Both the position numbers and the translations under genes were made by a program. Of a stretch of DNA of 45,971 nt, positions 14,949-22,338 are shown piece after piece (the stretch's first letter is position 1; every line of letters starts with the position of its first letter). The DNA lies in assembly GCA_035461175.1 (NCBI GenBank), contig DATHVR010000002.1, forward strand, positions 1-45,971, given 5' to 3'. Under the pieces are notes generated by a model. That model did not search any database. It saw nothing but the letters and a program-made list of their open reading frames with translations, and was not told the DNA's origin. Origin of the DNA: DATHVR01 sp035461175 (GTDB lineage: Bacteria; Actinomycetota; Acidimicrobiia; Spongiisociales; ZC4RG35).

Positions 14949-17456
14949 TCAGCCTTTCATCCGGGTGTCGTCGGGATCGAAGAGGGGCTGAGACCCGGCC
15001 CGGGCCAGCGTGATCGGGTAGTCCTCGTTCATGTAGCGCACCATGAACGACGACCCCTCGACGGCGAGCCCGGGCGGTACATATCCCATCAGGAGGTAGG
15101 CACCCAGGGAGGGGCCGGCTCCGGCACTGGTGACATAGGAGGGACGGCCGCGCTCGTCGACGATCCGGCTCCCATCCGCAGTCAGGATCGGCTCACCGCC
15201 CGTCATGAAGCGTCGGATTCCGTCGCGGGGCGAGGTGTGATCGTCGACGGTGAACGTACACAACACGGCGGCGGGGCCCCGTTCGCGCACTTCTAGGTAG
15301 GCCTCCTTGCCGATGAAGTCGGCCGACTTGACCCGCGGCCGGTCCAGGCCCGCCTCCACCGGCGAGTACTCCGATTCCAGTTCGGCGCCCATCAGCCGGT
15401 AGCCCTTTTCCATCCGGCCGGTGGTGCCGTAGACCCCCGCTCCCACCGGAATCACGCCGTGGTCCCGTCCCGACTCCCACAGCTTGGACCACATCTGGGG
15501 ACCCCGCTCGATCGGAATGTAGATCTCCCAGCCCGACTCGCCGACGTAAGAGATTCGGAACAGCCGTGCCTTGATCGAACCGAAGATCACCTCCCGGGTG
15601 GTGCCGTAAGGGAAATTTCCGTCCGAGACGTCATCTTCGGTCAGCGACTCGACCAGGGCCCGGGCGTTGGGCCCCCAGACTCCGATCGTGGTGTAGGCCG
15701 AGGTGAGATCCTGGAAATGGACGGATCCGTCGTCGGGCAGGTGGGAACGGAACCAAAACGCGTCCCGGGGACCGTCGAAAGCACCGGTCACGATCCGGTA
15801 GTGATGCTCACCGAGACGGATGATGGTGAGGTCGGAGCGGAATCCGCCCTGAGGGGTGAGGATCGGGGTATACACCGCGCTTCCCACGGGTCGGTCGCAC
15901 TGGTTGACCGCCATCTTCTGGATGTAGTCGACCACGCCGGGACCGGTCACGTCGAAGATCACGAATGCCGAAAGGTCGACCATTCCCACCCGGTCGCGCA
16001 TCGCCAGGTGCTCGGCATTGATGATCGGCGACCACCATCGCCGGTCCCACTCGTGGGGGCGGTCCTCGACCCCGTAGCTGTCGACCAGCGGGGCGTTGAT
16101 CCCGTACCACTGAGGGCGCTCCCAGCCCCCGGCCTGGAAGTACACCGCCTCCAGTTCCTGGGTGCGGGTGTGGAAGGGCGCCAACCGCAGACCACGCTCA
16201 GATTCCCACTGCTCTCTGGGATGGACGATCCCGTAGGTCTTGTTGAAGTGCTCGGAGCAGCGTGCCTCGATGTGATGGGTGGTACGGGCGTAGTCGTAGA
16301 AGCGAGCGATGTCGGATTGATGGGGATCAAGTTCGGGATATCCGTCGGTCATCCACTCGGCGAGCAGCTTGCCCACCCCCGGACCCTCTTTGATCCAGAC
16401 CGCCGCCGCCGACCACAGACCCTTCACCTCGGGTGTCTCGCCGAGGAGCGGCATCCCGTCGGGTGTGAGCGAGAGCAGTCCATTGATGGCGTATTTGATC
16501 TCGGCGCCCTCGAGGATCGAGGGCATCAGCTCGAGAGCATCCTCCAACTGGGGATCGAAATCGTCGGCCGTGAAGGGGAGCTCGGTGGGCGAGAGACGGG
16601 CCTCGTCGATCGAGGGGATGTCGTCGGGTCGGTGGAAGATGGGACGGTGGGCGTAGGAGCCCACCTCCATCGACCCCGCCGTCTGCCGCTCGTACATGAA
16701 GGTGTCCATGTCCCGGACGATCGGATACCCGATCTCGTTGCCGGTCTCGGCCAGGATCGGGATCGGACCCACGTCAATCATCTGATGAACGGCGGGGGTG
16801 AGCGGGATGGTGGCACCCGCCATCCGGGCGATCCTCGGCGCCCACAGCCCGCAGGCCACGACGACGTACTCACAGGCCACCCGGCCCCGGTCGGTGACCA
16901 CGGCAGTCACCCGCCCCTCCTCTACCTCGAGGTCGAGTACCTCGGTGTTGGGAAACACCTCGAGGGCGCCGACAGCCTGGGCGCGCTCGCGGAATATCGT
17001 CCCGGCCCGCAGCGAGTCGACCACGGACACCGAGGGGGTGTAGAAGCCGCCGAGGATCAACGACTCCTCGACGAAGGGGACCTTCTCCTTGACCTCAGCC
17101 GGGGTCAGCAACTCGGATTCGATCCCCCAGGCCGTCGCCGAGCTCATACGGCGGCGCAACTCCTCCATCCGCTCTTCCGTACGAGCGATCTCGATCCCAC
17201 CACAGGTGGTACTGACGCCCATCTCCTCGTACTGACGCTGGGACTCCAGCGTGAGAGCTGCCAGCTCTTTGCCGTGGTCGACCGGGAAGATGAAATTAGA
17301 GGCGTGTCCGGTGGATCCACCGGGATTGGGGAGCGGGCCTTTGTCGACCTGAACGATGTCCCTCCAGCCCTTCTCGGCCAGATGCCCGACGACGGCGTTG
17401 CCAACGATGCCGGCGCCCACCACGACCACCCGGGCCTCGGCTGGCAAGTCACTCAT
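14949..17456 (-). CDS. Dimethylglycine/sarcosine dehydrogenase-like flavoprotein with GcvT domains, paralogue 2
   Basis: The 835-residue protein has the same architecture as the one at 10783-13209: FAD motif GAGIVGNAVVGHLA, the GGSTGHASN segment with the probable FAD-linked His, DAO and linker domains, then GCV_T and C-terminal barrel (YVGESGWEIYIP). The two are clearly paralogues but well diverged, as expected if one acts on dimethylglycine and the other on sarcosine. Both fit a stepwise pathway from dimethylglycine to glycine with methylene-THF formation and ETF as acceptor. It is the first gene of a four-gene minus-strand operon (with etfB, etfA, paralogue 1) and is divergent from the corrinoid gene across a 204-base region holding three operator-like sites. 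Confidence 0.88.
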   Translation of the reverse strand: MSDLPAEARVVVVGAGIVGNAVVGHLAEKGWRDIVQVDKGPLPNPGGSTGHASNFIFPVDHGKELAALTLESQRQYEEMGVSTTCGGIEIARTEERMEELRRRMSSATAWGIESELLTPAEVKEKVPFVEESLILGGFYTPSVSVVDSLRAGTIFRERAQAVGALEVFPNTEVLDLEVEEGRVTAVVTDRGRVACEYVVVACGLWAPRIARMAGATIPLTPAVHQMIDVGPIPILAETGNEIGYPIVRDMDTFMYERQTAGSMEVGSYAHRPIFHRPDDIPSIDEARLSPTELPFTADDFDPQLEDALELMPSILEGAEIKYAINGLLSLTPDGMPLLGETPEVKGLWSAAAVWIKEGPGVGKLLAEWMTDGYPELDPHQSDIARFYDYARTTHHIEARCSEHFNKTYGIVHPREQWESERGLRLAPFHTRTQELEAVYFQAGGWERPQWYGINAPLVDSYGVEDRPHEWDRRWWSPIINAEHLAMRDRVGMVDLSAFVIFDVTGPGVVDYIQKMAVNQCDRPVGSAVYTPILTPQGGFRSDLTIIRLGEHHYRIVTGAFDGPRDAFWFRSHLPDDGSVHFQDLTSAYTTIGVWGPNARALVESLTEDDVSDGNFPYGTTREVIFGSIKARLFRISYVGESGWEIYIPIERGPQMWSKLWESGRDHGVIPVGAGVYGTTGRMEKGYRLMGAELESEYSPVEAGLDRPRVKSADFIGKEAYLEVRERGPAAVLCTFTVDDHTSPRDGIRRFMTGGEPILTADGSRIVDERGRPSYVTSAGAGPSLGAYLLMGYVPPGLAVEGSSFMVRYMNEDYPITLARAGSQPLFDPDDTRMKG

Positions 17457-17468
17457 TCTGCTCCTTCC

Positions 17469-17485
17469 GGACCACGATACGGAAC
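17469..17485. promoter_or_regulatory. Operator-like site beside the flavoprotein operon start
   Basis: GGACCACGATACGGAAC carries the same 14 bases (CCACGATACGGAAC) that appear inverted at 17609-17622. It lies 13 bases upstream of the minus-strand start at 17456, where a bound protein could block or affect transcription or initiation of the flavoprotein operon. Confidence 0.6.
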
Positions 17486-17590
17486 AATGCTACGAAGCGG
17501 CACGGAGACTACCCCCACCGTCTCACCGTGTCCATCGTTACCGAGAAACGTGCCTGGGAACGCTGGACAAGCCCGCTGCCACCGGATATT

Positions 17591-17625
17591 GTTCCATGAT
17601 CCGGCTTCGTTCCGTATCGTGGAAC
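17591..17625. promoter_or_regulatory. Paired operator-like palindromes upstream of the corrinoid operon
   Basis: A degenerate site GTTCCATGATCCGGCTT (17591-17607) and a near-perfect palindrome GTTCCGTATCGTGGAAC (17609-17625, arms GTTCC/GGAAC around 7 bases) have centres 18 bp apart, the same spacing as the pair at 10694-10728. They lie 36-70 bases upstream of the corrinoid protein start. The shared sites imply common control of importer, flavoprotein and methyltransferase operons. Confidence 0.7.
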
Positions 17626-17660
17626 CCGTTATCGGAGGCGTACTCAATTGGGAGAACCTG

Positions 17661-18353
17661 ATGAGTGAAGAAGAGGAGCTCGATCTTTCCAGTCTCGACG
17701 ACGCCGAGCTGGTAGAGCAAATGCACGACGATCTCTACGACGGACTCGCCGACGAGATCACCGCCGGCACGAACATCCTGCTCGAACGGGGATGGTCGGC
17801 CAGTCGGGTCCTCGAGAAGGCTCTGGTCGAGGGGATGCGGATCGTGGGGATCGACTTCCGGGACGGAATTCTGTTCGTGCCCGAGGTCCTTCTGGCCGCC
17901 AACGCCATGAAAGCCGGCATGGCCATCCTTCGTCCGCTGCTTGCCGAGACCGGAGCCGAGACGATCGGCAAGGTCGTCATCGGCACGGTCAAAGGCGACA
18001 TCCACGACATCGGCAAGAACCTGGTCGGGATGATGCTCGAAGGCGCCGGCTTCGAGGTGATCGACCTCGGCATCAACACCGACGTCGACGAGTACATCCA
18101 GGCCCTCGACGAGCACCAGCCGGACATACTCGGAATGTCCGCCCTGCTCACCACCACCATGCCCTACATGAAGACTGTGATCGACACCATGGTCGAAAAG
18201 GGAATCCGCGACGACTACATCGTCCTGGTGGGTGGCGCCCCCCTGAACGAAGACTTCGGAAAGGCCGTCGGCGCGGATGCCTATTGCCGCGACGCGGCGG
18301 TGGCGGCGGAGACCGCCAAGGCGCTGGTGGGAGCGAGACGCGGTGCCGCCTGA
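17661..18353 (+). CDS. Corrinoid (methyl carrier) protein of the MtbC/MttC/MtgC type
   Basis: The 230-residue protein carries cobalamin as the methyl shuttle between an MttB-type methyltransferase and a methyl-THF methyltransferase. Residues about 10-90 form the helical methyltransferase cap domain and 100-225 the Rossmann B12 domain. The base-off/His-on motif is plain: D113-x-H115-x-x-G118 (GDIHDIGKN), with the later conserved GMSALLTTTM and VGGAPLNEDF segments. I chose the ATG at 17661 because GGGAG precedes it and the alignment starts there; a much longer open frame upstream overlaps the divergent flavoprotein gene and is spurious. Its end overlaps the next gene's GTG by 11 bases. It is the only corrinoid protein in the window, so both MttB paralogues may share it. 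Confidence 0.95.
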   Translation: MSEEEELDLSSLDDAELVEQMHDDLYDGLADEITAGTNILLERGWSASRVLEKALVEGMRIVGIDFRDGILFVPEVLLAANAMKAGMAILRPLLAETGAETIGKVVIGTVKGDIHDIGKNLVGMMLEGAGFEVIDLGINTDVDEYIQALDEHQPDILGMSALLTTTMPYMKTVIDTMVEKGIRDDYIVLVGGAPLNEDFGKAVGADAYCRDAAVAAETAKALVGARRGAA

Positions 18354-18942
18354 GCCCGGGCGCGTCCTGGTCATCGGCTGTGGGGCGATGGCCCGCGAGT
18401 TGCTCGACCTCGTCGCCCGCAACCGGTTCGACGCCATCGACGTCACCTGTCTGCCGGCCCGTTACCACAACACTCCCCAACTCATCACCGACGAGGTCGA
18501 AAAGCGGATCCTCGCTGCCGGAGACGGCTACGGCCGGATCTTCGTCGCCTACGGGGACTGCGGCACGGGCGGAGATCTCGACCGGATGCTCGAAACGTAC
18601 GGGATCGAACGCATTGCCGGCGCCCACTGCTACGAGTTCCTGGCCGGAGCGGCTCGCTTCGCCGCCCTCCACGAGGACGATCCCGCCACCTTCTATCTCA
18701 CCGACTTTCTCGTCCGCCACTTCGATCGCCTGGTGTGGCAGGGGCTGGGCCTGGATCGCTGGCCCCAACTCCTTCCCGACTACTTCGGCAACTACCAGCG
18801 CCTGGTCTATCTCGCTCAGACCGAGGACGCCGCTCTCGACGCCCGGGCGGAGGAGGCGGCCGCCCGCCTGGGTCTGGCATTCGAGCGGCATAGGGTGGGC
18901 TATGGGGATCTCGAGCCCGCCCTGGCGGAGCTGGAGGCCTGA
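18343..18942 (+). CDS. DUF1638 family protein
   Basis: The 199-residue protein starts at a GTG that overlaps the end of the corrinoid gene by 11 bases, which indicates translational coupling. It begins with a Rossmann-like VLVIGCGAMARELL segment and contains the DUF1638 hallmarks: the CLPARYHNTP region, YGDCGTGG and the GAHCYEFLAG segment with conserved Cys residues. The biochemical function is not established to my knowledge. The family is recurrent near corrinoid methyltransferase genes, and its conserved Cys/His residues could bind a metal or assist corrinoid handling; that is inference. Confidence 0.85.
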   Translation: MPPEPGRVLVIGCGAMARELLDLVARNRFDAIDVTCLPARYHNTPQLITDEVEKRILAAGDGYGRIFVAYGDCGTGGDLDRMLETYGIERIAGAHCYEFLAGAARFAALHEDDPATFYLTDFLVRHFDRLVWQGLGLDRWPQLLPDYFGNYQRLVYLAQTEDAALDARAEEAAARLGLAFERHRVGYGDLEPALAELEA

Positions 18943-18943
18943 A

Positions 18944-19216
18944 GTGGAGACCACGGTCGTGTACTGGCGAGATATCCCGGTCCAGGTCATGGCCGGCCAG
19001 GGGCGCACCGCCACCCGGGTAGCGCTCTCCAATCGCTTTCAGGAGGCGGTGGATCGAGCCGCCAGCCGGGCCGGGTTGATCGGATCCGACGAGTACATGG
19101 CGGAATGGCACAAGGTCGAGGTGGAAGGTGACCCCGACGCAGTGGCCGCAAGGCTGGAGGCCGACCACCCGACCGAAGTGCTGGACGAACTCGTGAGCAA
19201 AGGCGGCCGCAGATGA
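18944..19216 (+). CDS. Small 'virulence factor' domain protein
   Basis: This 90-residue protein starts with GTG one base after the stop of the DUF1638 gene. The VYWRDIPVQVMAGQGR segment, then RFQEAVDRAA and the Trp-containing EYMAEWHK segment match the small domain labelled 'virulence factor' in protein family databases. That name has no functional meaning here; the family appears commonly beside DUF1638, MetF-like and MttB-like genes. A role as an accessory factor of the methyltransferase system is inferred from the overlapping gene order. Confidence 0.75.
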   Translation: METTVVYWRDIPVQVMAGQGRTATRVALSNRFQEAVDRAASRAGLIGSDEYMAEWHKVEVEGDPDAVAARLEADHPTEVLDELVSKGGRR

Positions 19217-19260
19217 GTTGTGGTGAGTTCCGGATCGACACCTTTGTCCCCCACGCACCA

Positions 19261-19444
19261 CGGGTTTGCCCGGCCCTCCGGGCCGCCCCCTACCCCGCTC
19301 TGACTATTACCCCACCGCCACCGGGCGGGGGCCCCTTCCCCCCTCGCTTCGCTCCGGGGGACAAAGCTCGAGGCGACAAAGCTCCGGGGGACAAAACGCC
19401 GGGTGGACGACTCACCACTCAGAACCCACCATCCACAACGGCGC
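19261..19444 (-). repeat. Dispersed intergenic repeat, copy 2
   Basis: The reverse complement of this stretch follows the block order of 4312-4464: GCGCCGTTGTGG, GGGTTCTGAGTGGTGAGTC, repeated TTTGTCCCCCGGAGC units, GCGAGGGGGGAAGGGGCCCC, then GGGCGGCCCGGAGGGCCGGGCAAACCCG. It contains an extra ~30 bases relative to copy 1. It occupies almost all of the 243-base gap (19217-19459) inside the methyltransferase operon, so it is probably transcribed with it. Confidence 0.8.
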
Positions 19445-19459
19445 GGGAGGCGTCCTCCC

Positions 19460-20365
19460 ATGACTGATACCGTTCTCTCCTCGGCTACCCGGGAAGTGGT
19501 GATCGGCTTCGAGCGGCCCTTTGTGGTCATCGGGGAGCGGATCAATCCCACCGGGCGCAAGATGCTCGCCCACGAGATGAAGGAGGGCGACTACACGCGC
19601 GTCGAGAGCGACGCCCTCGCCCAGGTGATGGCCGGTGCTCAGATGCTGGACGTGAACGCCGGGATCCCCCTCGCCGACGAGCCCGCCATCCTCGCCGCCA
19701 CGGTGAAGCTGGTGCAGGGTCTGGTCGAAGCGCCGCTCTCGATCGACTCTTCGATCCCCGACGCGCTCGAGGCGGGACTGGCCGCCTATCAAGGCAAGCC
19801 ACTCGTCAACTCGGTAACCGGTGAGGAGGAATCGCTGGAGCGAATCCTCCCGCTCGTGGCCCGGTACGGCGCCGCCGTCGTGGCCATCACCAACGACGAG
19901 ACCGGGATCTCCGACGACCCCGACGTCCGCTTCGGGGTTGCGGAGCGAATCGTCCGCCGGGCGGACGACTACGGAATCCCCAAGGCCGACGTCGTCGTCG
20001 ACCCCCTGGTGATGCCGATCGGGGCGCTCCCCGGGGCGGGCCATCAGGTGCTCCACCTGATCCGTCGACTTCGGGATGACCTCGGGGTCAACACCACCTG
20101 TGGAGCCTCCAACATCAGCTTCGGCCTGCCCAACCGGGCCGGGATCAACTCCGCCTTCCTGGCCATGGCGATCGGAGCCGGCCTGACCTCGGCCATCACC
20201 AACCCGCTCGAACCCGAGATCATGCAGGCCGTCAAGGCTTCCGACGTCCTCACCGGCCACGACCGGGATTGCTCCTCCTGGATCCGGCGGTACCGGGTTC
20301 CAGCCGCCGACGGGGAGACCAACGGCCGGCGCAGGACGGGCCGGCGGCGGCAACCCACCGGATGA
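19460..20365 (+). CDS. Methyltetrahydrofolate:corrinoid methyltransferase (MtgA/MtvA type)
   Basis: The 301-residue protein has the pterin-binding TIM barrel shared by dihydropteroate synthase, MetH and methyl-THF:corrinoid methyltransferases. The opening FVVIGERINPTGRK, the MLDVNAG segment, the PLSIDSS segment and NTTCGASNISFGLPNR identify the methyltransferase branch and not FolP. It exchanges a methyl group between methyl-corrinoid protein and THF. The ATG at 19460 is preceded by GGGAGG; a slightly longer in-frame start lies inside the repeat and is unlikely. The last ~20 residues are Arg-rich and unusual for the family. Its stop overlaps the start of the activator gene (ATGA). In this context it probably loads methyl groups from the betaine onto THF. 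Confidence 0.93.
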   Translation: MTDTVLSSATREVVIGFERPFVVIGERINPTGRKMLAHEMKEGDYTRVESDALAQVMAGAQMLDVNAGIPLADEPAILAATVKLVQGLVEAPLSIDSSIPDALEAGLAAYQGKPLVNSVTGEEESLERILPLVARYGAAVVAITNDETGISDDPDVRFGVAERIVRRADDYGIPKADVVVDPLVMPIGALPGAGHQVLHLIRRLRDDLGVNTTCGASNISFGLPNRAGINSAFLAMAIGAGLTSAITNPLEPEIMQAVKASDVLTGHDRDCSSWIRRYRVPAADGETNGRRRTGRRRQPTG

Positions 20366-22338
20366 GCCTGCCCGATCACCGGGTGGTATTCACCCCCTCC
20401 GGGCGGCGAGGAGTCGTGCCCGCCGGTACCACCGTCCTCGAGGCAGCCCGCCGACTGGGTGTCGACCTCGACTCTGTGTGCGGCGGACGCGGCATCTGCG
20501 GACGCTGTCAGGTGACCCGGGGGTCGGCGCCGGGGTTCGGGAACGAGGCGGATGCGCTGTCAGCCCCCGGGCCCACCGAGATCGACTACCGCGGACGTCG
20601 ACCACTGGCTCCCGGGCACCGCCTCGGCTGTGCCATCACCGTCGAAGGCGACGTCGTCATCGACGTTCCCGCCGAGAGCCAGATCCATCGCCAGGTGGTG
20701 CGCAAGCGCCCCGAGCTCGCCAGCTTTCCGATCGATCCCCTCATCCGGCTGCACTATGTCGCCGTGCAGCCTCCCTCGTTGGCCGACGCTCGTTCCGACG
20801 TCGAACGGGTGATCTCGGCCCTGGAGGCCGACTGGGACCTGGTCGACATCGAGTTCGATATCACCGCCCTCGCCACCGTCCACGACTGCCTGGTGGCGGG
20901 CGAGTGGGCGGTGACGGCCGCAGTTCACGACGGCCAGAGGGTGCTGGCCGTCTGGCCCGGGTTCCACGACACTCTCCTGGGTCTCGCCTTCGACGTGGGA
21001 TCGACCACGATCGCCGGGCACCTTCTCGATCTCGCTACGGGAGACGTGCTCGCCTCGGCCGGGAAGATGAACCCCCAGATCCGCTTCGGTGAAGACCTGA
21101 TGAGCCGGGTCTCTCATGTGATGATGGAACCCGAGGGGGCGGCGGCGATGACCGAAGTCGTCCGGAACGCCCTCAATGACCTGACCGGAGAGCTGGTGGT
21201 GGAAGCCGGAGTTGCTCGCGGTGACATCCTCGACGTCGCCGTGGTCGGCAACCCGATCATGCATCACCTCCTCCTCGGTCTCGACCCGACTCCGCTCGGC
21301 GGGGCTCCCTTTGCCCCCGTGGTCAGCAGCAGCCTCGACCTGTCTGCGTCCGCCGTCGATCTCGACCTCAACCCCGCCGCCCGGCTCTACGTGCTACCGC
21401 TCGTGGCCGGGCACGTGGGAGCCGACACGATGGGAGCGGTTCTCTCCGAGGGGCCCCATCGACGGGACGCCATGCAACTGCTGGTGGATGTGGGCACCAA
21501 CGCCGAGATCGTGCTGGGCAACCGCCACCGGCTGTGGGCCGCCTCCAGCCCCACCGGCCCCGCCTTCGAGGGAGCCCAGATCAGCTCCGGCCAGCGGGCG
21601 ACTCCGGGGGCGATCGAGCGGGCCAGGATCGATCCGGTAACCCTCGAGCCGCGCATCCGGGTGATCGGGAGCGAGATCTGGTCGGACCAGGACGGGTTCG
21701 ACGCCTCGGTGGCCGACCACGGAATCACTGGAATCTGCGGCTCCGGCATAATCGAGGCGGTGGCAGAGCTGTTCCTGGCCGGAGTGATCGCTTCTGACGG
21801 CACCATCCGGTCCGGGCCCGATCGCATCGTGACCGAGGGACGCACCCATTCATTCCTTCTGTGGGAGGACCCCCGCATCCTGGTGACGCAGGGAGACGTC
21901 CGCGCCATCCAGCTCGCCAAGGCCGCCCTCTACGCCGGCGCGCGGCTGCTGATGGACCACGCCGGCATCGACTCCGTCGATGAGATCCGCCTGGCCGGCG
22001 CCTTCGGGAGCCACATCGACCCGAAGTACGCCATGACGCTGGGGCTCATCCCCGACTGCGACCTTAGCCGGGTCTCGGCCGCCGGCAACGCCGCCGGCAG
22101 CGGGGCCATCATCGCCCTCCTCTCGGCGGCAGGCCGCCACGAGGTGGAGGAGGTGGCACGCAACATCGAGAAGGTCGAGACCGCCACCGAACCGCGATTC
22201 CAGGAGCACTTCGTCAACGCCATGGCGATCCCCCACGCCCGCGATCCCTATCCCCAACTGTCCGCCGCCGTGAAGCTGCCCGACCGGGCTCCCCCGGTCC
22301 GGCGGGTCCGCCGACGATCCCGAGAGGAGTCGAGATGA
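20362..22338 (+). CDS. RamA-like ATP-dependent corrinoid protein activator (ferredoxin + ASKHA domains)
   Basis: The 658-residue protein has an N-terminal [2Fe-2S] ferredoxin domain (C40-x5-C46-x2-C49 and C90) followed by a linker and a large ASKHA/DUF4445 domain starting near residue 208 (FDVGSTTIAG, later LVDVGTNAEIV and ICGSGIIEAVAELF, IRLAGAFGSHI). Such proteins use ATP and low-potential electrons to bring inactive Co(II) corrinoid back to Co(I). This need is acute in an organism that meets oxygen, since Co(I) is easily oxidised. The [2Fe-2S] cluster here differs from the two [4Fe-4S] clusters of methanogen RamA but matches bacterial activators. It is coupled by ATGA overlaps to genes on both sides. 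The electron donor is unknown; the Fe-S protein at 49-1008 is a candidate. Confidence 0.92.
   Translation: MSLPDHRVVFTPSGRRGVVPAGTTVLEAARRLGVDLDSVCGGRGICGRCQVTRGSAPGFGNEADALSAPGPTEIDYRGRRPLAPGHRLGCAITVEGDVVIDVPAESQIHRQVVRKRPELASFPIDPLIRLHYVAVQPPSLADARSDVERVISALEADWDLVDIEFDITALATVHDCLVAGEWAVTAAVHDGQRVLAVWPGFHDTLLGLAFDVGSTTIAGHLLDLATGDVLASAGKMNPQIRFGEDLMSRVSHVMMEPEGAAAMTEVVRNALNDLTGELVVEAGVARGDILDVAVVGNPIMHHLLLGLDPTPLGGAPFAPVVSSSLDLSASAVDLDLNPAARLYVLPLVAGHVGADTMGAVLSEGPHRRDAMQLLVDVGTNAEIVLGNRHRLWAASSPTGPAFEGAQISSGQRATPGAIERARIDPVTLEPRIRVIGSEIWSDQDGFDASVADHGITGICGSGIIEAVAELFLAGVIASDGTIRSGPDRIVTEGRTHSFLLWEDPRILVTQGDVRAIQLAKAALYAGARLLMDHAGIDSVDEIRLAGAFGSHIDPKYAMTLGLIPDCDLSRVSAAGNAAGSGAIIALLSAAGRHEVEEVARNIEKVETATEPRFQEHFVNAMAIPHARDPYPQLSAAVKLPDRAPPVRRVRRRSREESR

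Noticed and set aside
15459..17660. A very long open frame on the + strand opposite the flavoprotein gene, joined to the corrinoid protein
   Set aside because: The sequence is Arg/Gly/Asp/His-rich without family features until about 17661, where a proper ribosome site and the known corrinoid N-terminus begin. It is an artefact of GC-rich third positions.
19460..20365. Dihydropteroate synthase (FolP)
   Set aside because: The pterin-binding barrel is shared, but motifs and the corrinoid and activator neighbours place it with methyl-THF:corrinoid methyltransferases.
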